From 4484-232 sp964486555 (GTDB taxonomy: Bacteria; Thermotogota; Thermotogae; Thermotogales; Thermotogaceae): 57,900 bases of DNA. The DNA lies in the NCBI GenBank assembly GCA_964486555.1, contig CAZANP010000004.1, forward strand, positions 1 to 57,900. The letters run 5' to 3'. How positions within the stretch are numbered: the stretch's first letter is position 1; every line of letters starts with the position of its first letter. The position numbers and the translations under genes were made by a program. This document shows positions 57,710-57,900 of the stretch, piece by piece. The notes beneath the pieces were generated by a model that searched no databases, was not told the origin of the DNA, and worked only from the letters and a program-made list of their open reading frames with translations.

Positions 57710-57900
57710 TTAAGCAACTAATTTCAAGATTCTTTTTGCAAGTTCCGAAATTCTGATAGTCTGGAACCCTGGTACAAGTGATTCCAAAGTATCATTCAGA
57801 GGATCAATCCATTCCCGAGGTAATTGGTTAGCACCAAGCATCATTCCCATAATAGAACCGACTGTGGCACCGTTACAATCCGTATCTAAACCACTTTCGA
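57710..57900 (-). CDS. ADP-ribosylglycohydrolase family protein, 5' part beyond window
   Basis: The last 63 codons of a gene that enters from the right edge. The sequence ESGLDTDCNGATVGSIMGMM is the C-terminal signature of the DraG/ADP-ribosyl-hydrolase fold (D-T-D/N-NGA-x-x-G), whose aspartates bind two magnesium ions. Members cleave N- or O-ribosyl bonds. It is the first visible gene of the ABC/ribokinase/LacI operon, so it may hydrolyse an imported riboside to free ribose for the ribokinase (inference). Confidence 0.85.
   Translation of the reverse strand, partial: ESGLDTDCNGATVGSIMGMMLGANQLPREWIDPLNDTLESLVPGFQTIRISELAKRILKLVA

Overview
The window looks like the chromosome of a hyperthermophilic member of the Thermotogaceae (Thermotoga or a close relative). 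The evidence is the sequence character of the ribosomal proteins, EF-Tu, EF-G and FtsH, a short two-domain-type EF-Ts (199 aa), L22 with a C-terminal extension, zinc-binding forms of S4, S14, L24, L36 and adenylate kinase, dense operons with strong GGAGGTGA-type ribosome binding sites, and a NiaR/niacin transporter pair. Species cannot be fixed from sequence reading alone. The DNA is a draft scaffold: two 100-N runs occur (4245-4344 and 5923-6022). The second is flanked by an exact 55-bp duplication and is almost certainly an unmerged contig overlap, not a real gap.

Layout. 1-8.2 kb: end of a beta-propeller protein, tRNA-Leu(CAA) with its own promoter and terminator, the t6A enzyme Sua5, a PadR-controlled two-gene ABC exporter, a FapA/DUF342 gene cut by the first gap, and a probable outer-membrane zinc-peptidase/propeller/barrel protein. 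8.3-15.8 kb: one plus-strand operon of a GH38 alpha-mannosidase, a MoxR-type AAA+ ATPase, a metallopeptidase-like/VWA protein, an unknown protein and a polysaccharide flippase. 15.9-17.3 kb: tsf and pyrH, separated by a terminator. 17.3-19.1 kb: niaR and a niacin-type MFS transporter, with promoter and a three-half-site operator. 19.3-21.4 kb: a radical SAM protein and a TetR regulator with a palindrome at the promoter.

21.4-42.9 kb: a single minus-strand run of 37 genes, rpsL-rpsG-fusA-tuf, then the S10, spc and alpha ribosomal blocks (with secY, adk, map, infA, rpmJ and rpoA), then a TalC-type transaldolase and rho. Gaps between genes are mostly under 20 nt, and a consensus promoter (TTGACA-17-TAGAAT) lies before rpsL. 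43.1-46.6 kb: an operon of an S9 peptidase, a TIM-barrel glycosidase-like protein and a MobA-like nucleotidyltransferase, whose 3' end runs into an antisense tRNA-Cys gene and its terminator. 46.7-52.6 kb: an AadA-like nucleotidyltransferase, then minus-strand tilS, ftsH, a hotdog thioesterase and a B12-binding-type radical SAM protein, with tRNA-Thr(CGU) just upstream of tilS. 52.7-57.9 kb: a minus-strand sugar/nucleoside-type operon of ADP-ribosylglycohydrolase (cut by the window end), periplasmic binding protein, two CUT1 permeases, ribokinase and a LacI regulator.

The most interesting regions are the ADP-ribosylglycohydrolase/ABC/ribokinase/LacI operon with its start-site hairpin, the MoxR/VWA/unknown trio tied to an alpha-mannosidase and a flippase, the outer-membrane metallopeptidase fusion with a possible AUA start, and several well-formed operators (NiaR, PadR, TetR-type and one of unknown owner at 43015-43036). 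No CRISPR array, transposase, integrase or rRNA was seen. No gene-free stretch exceeds 300 bases.
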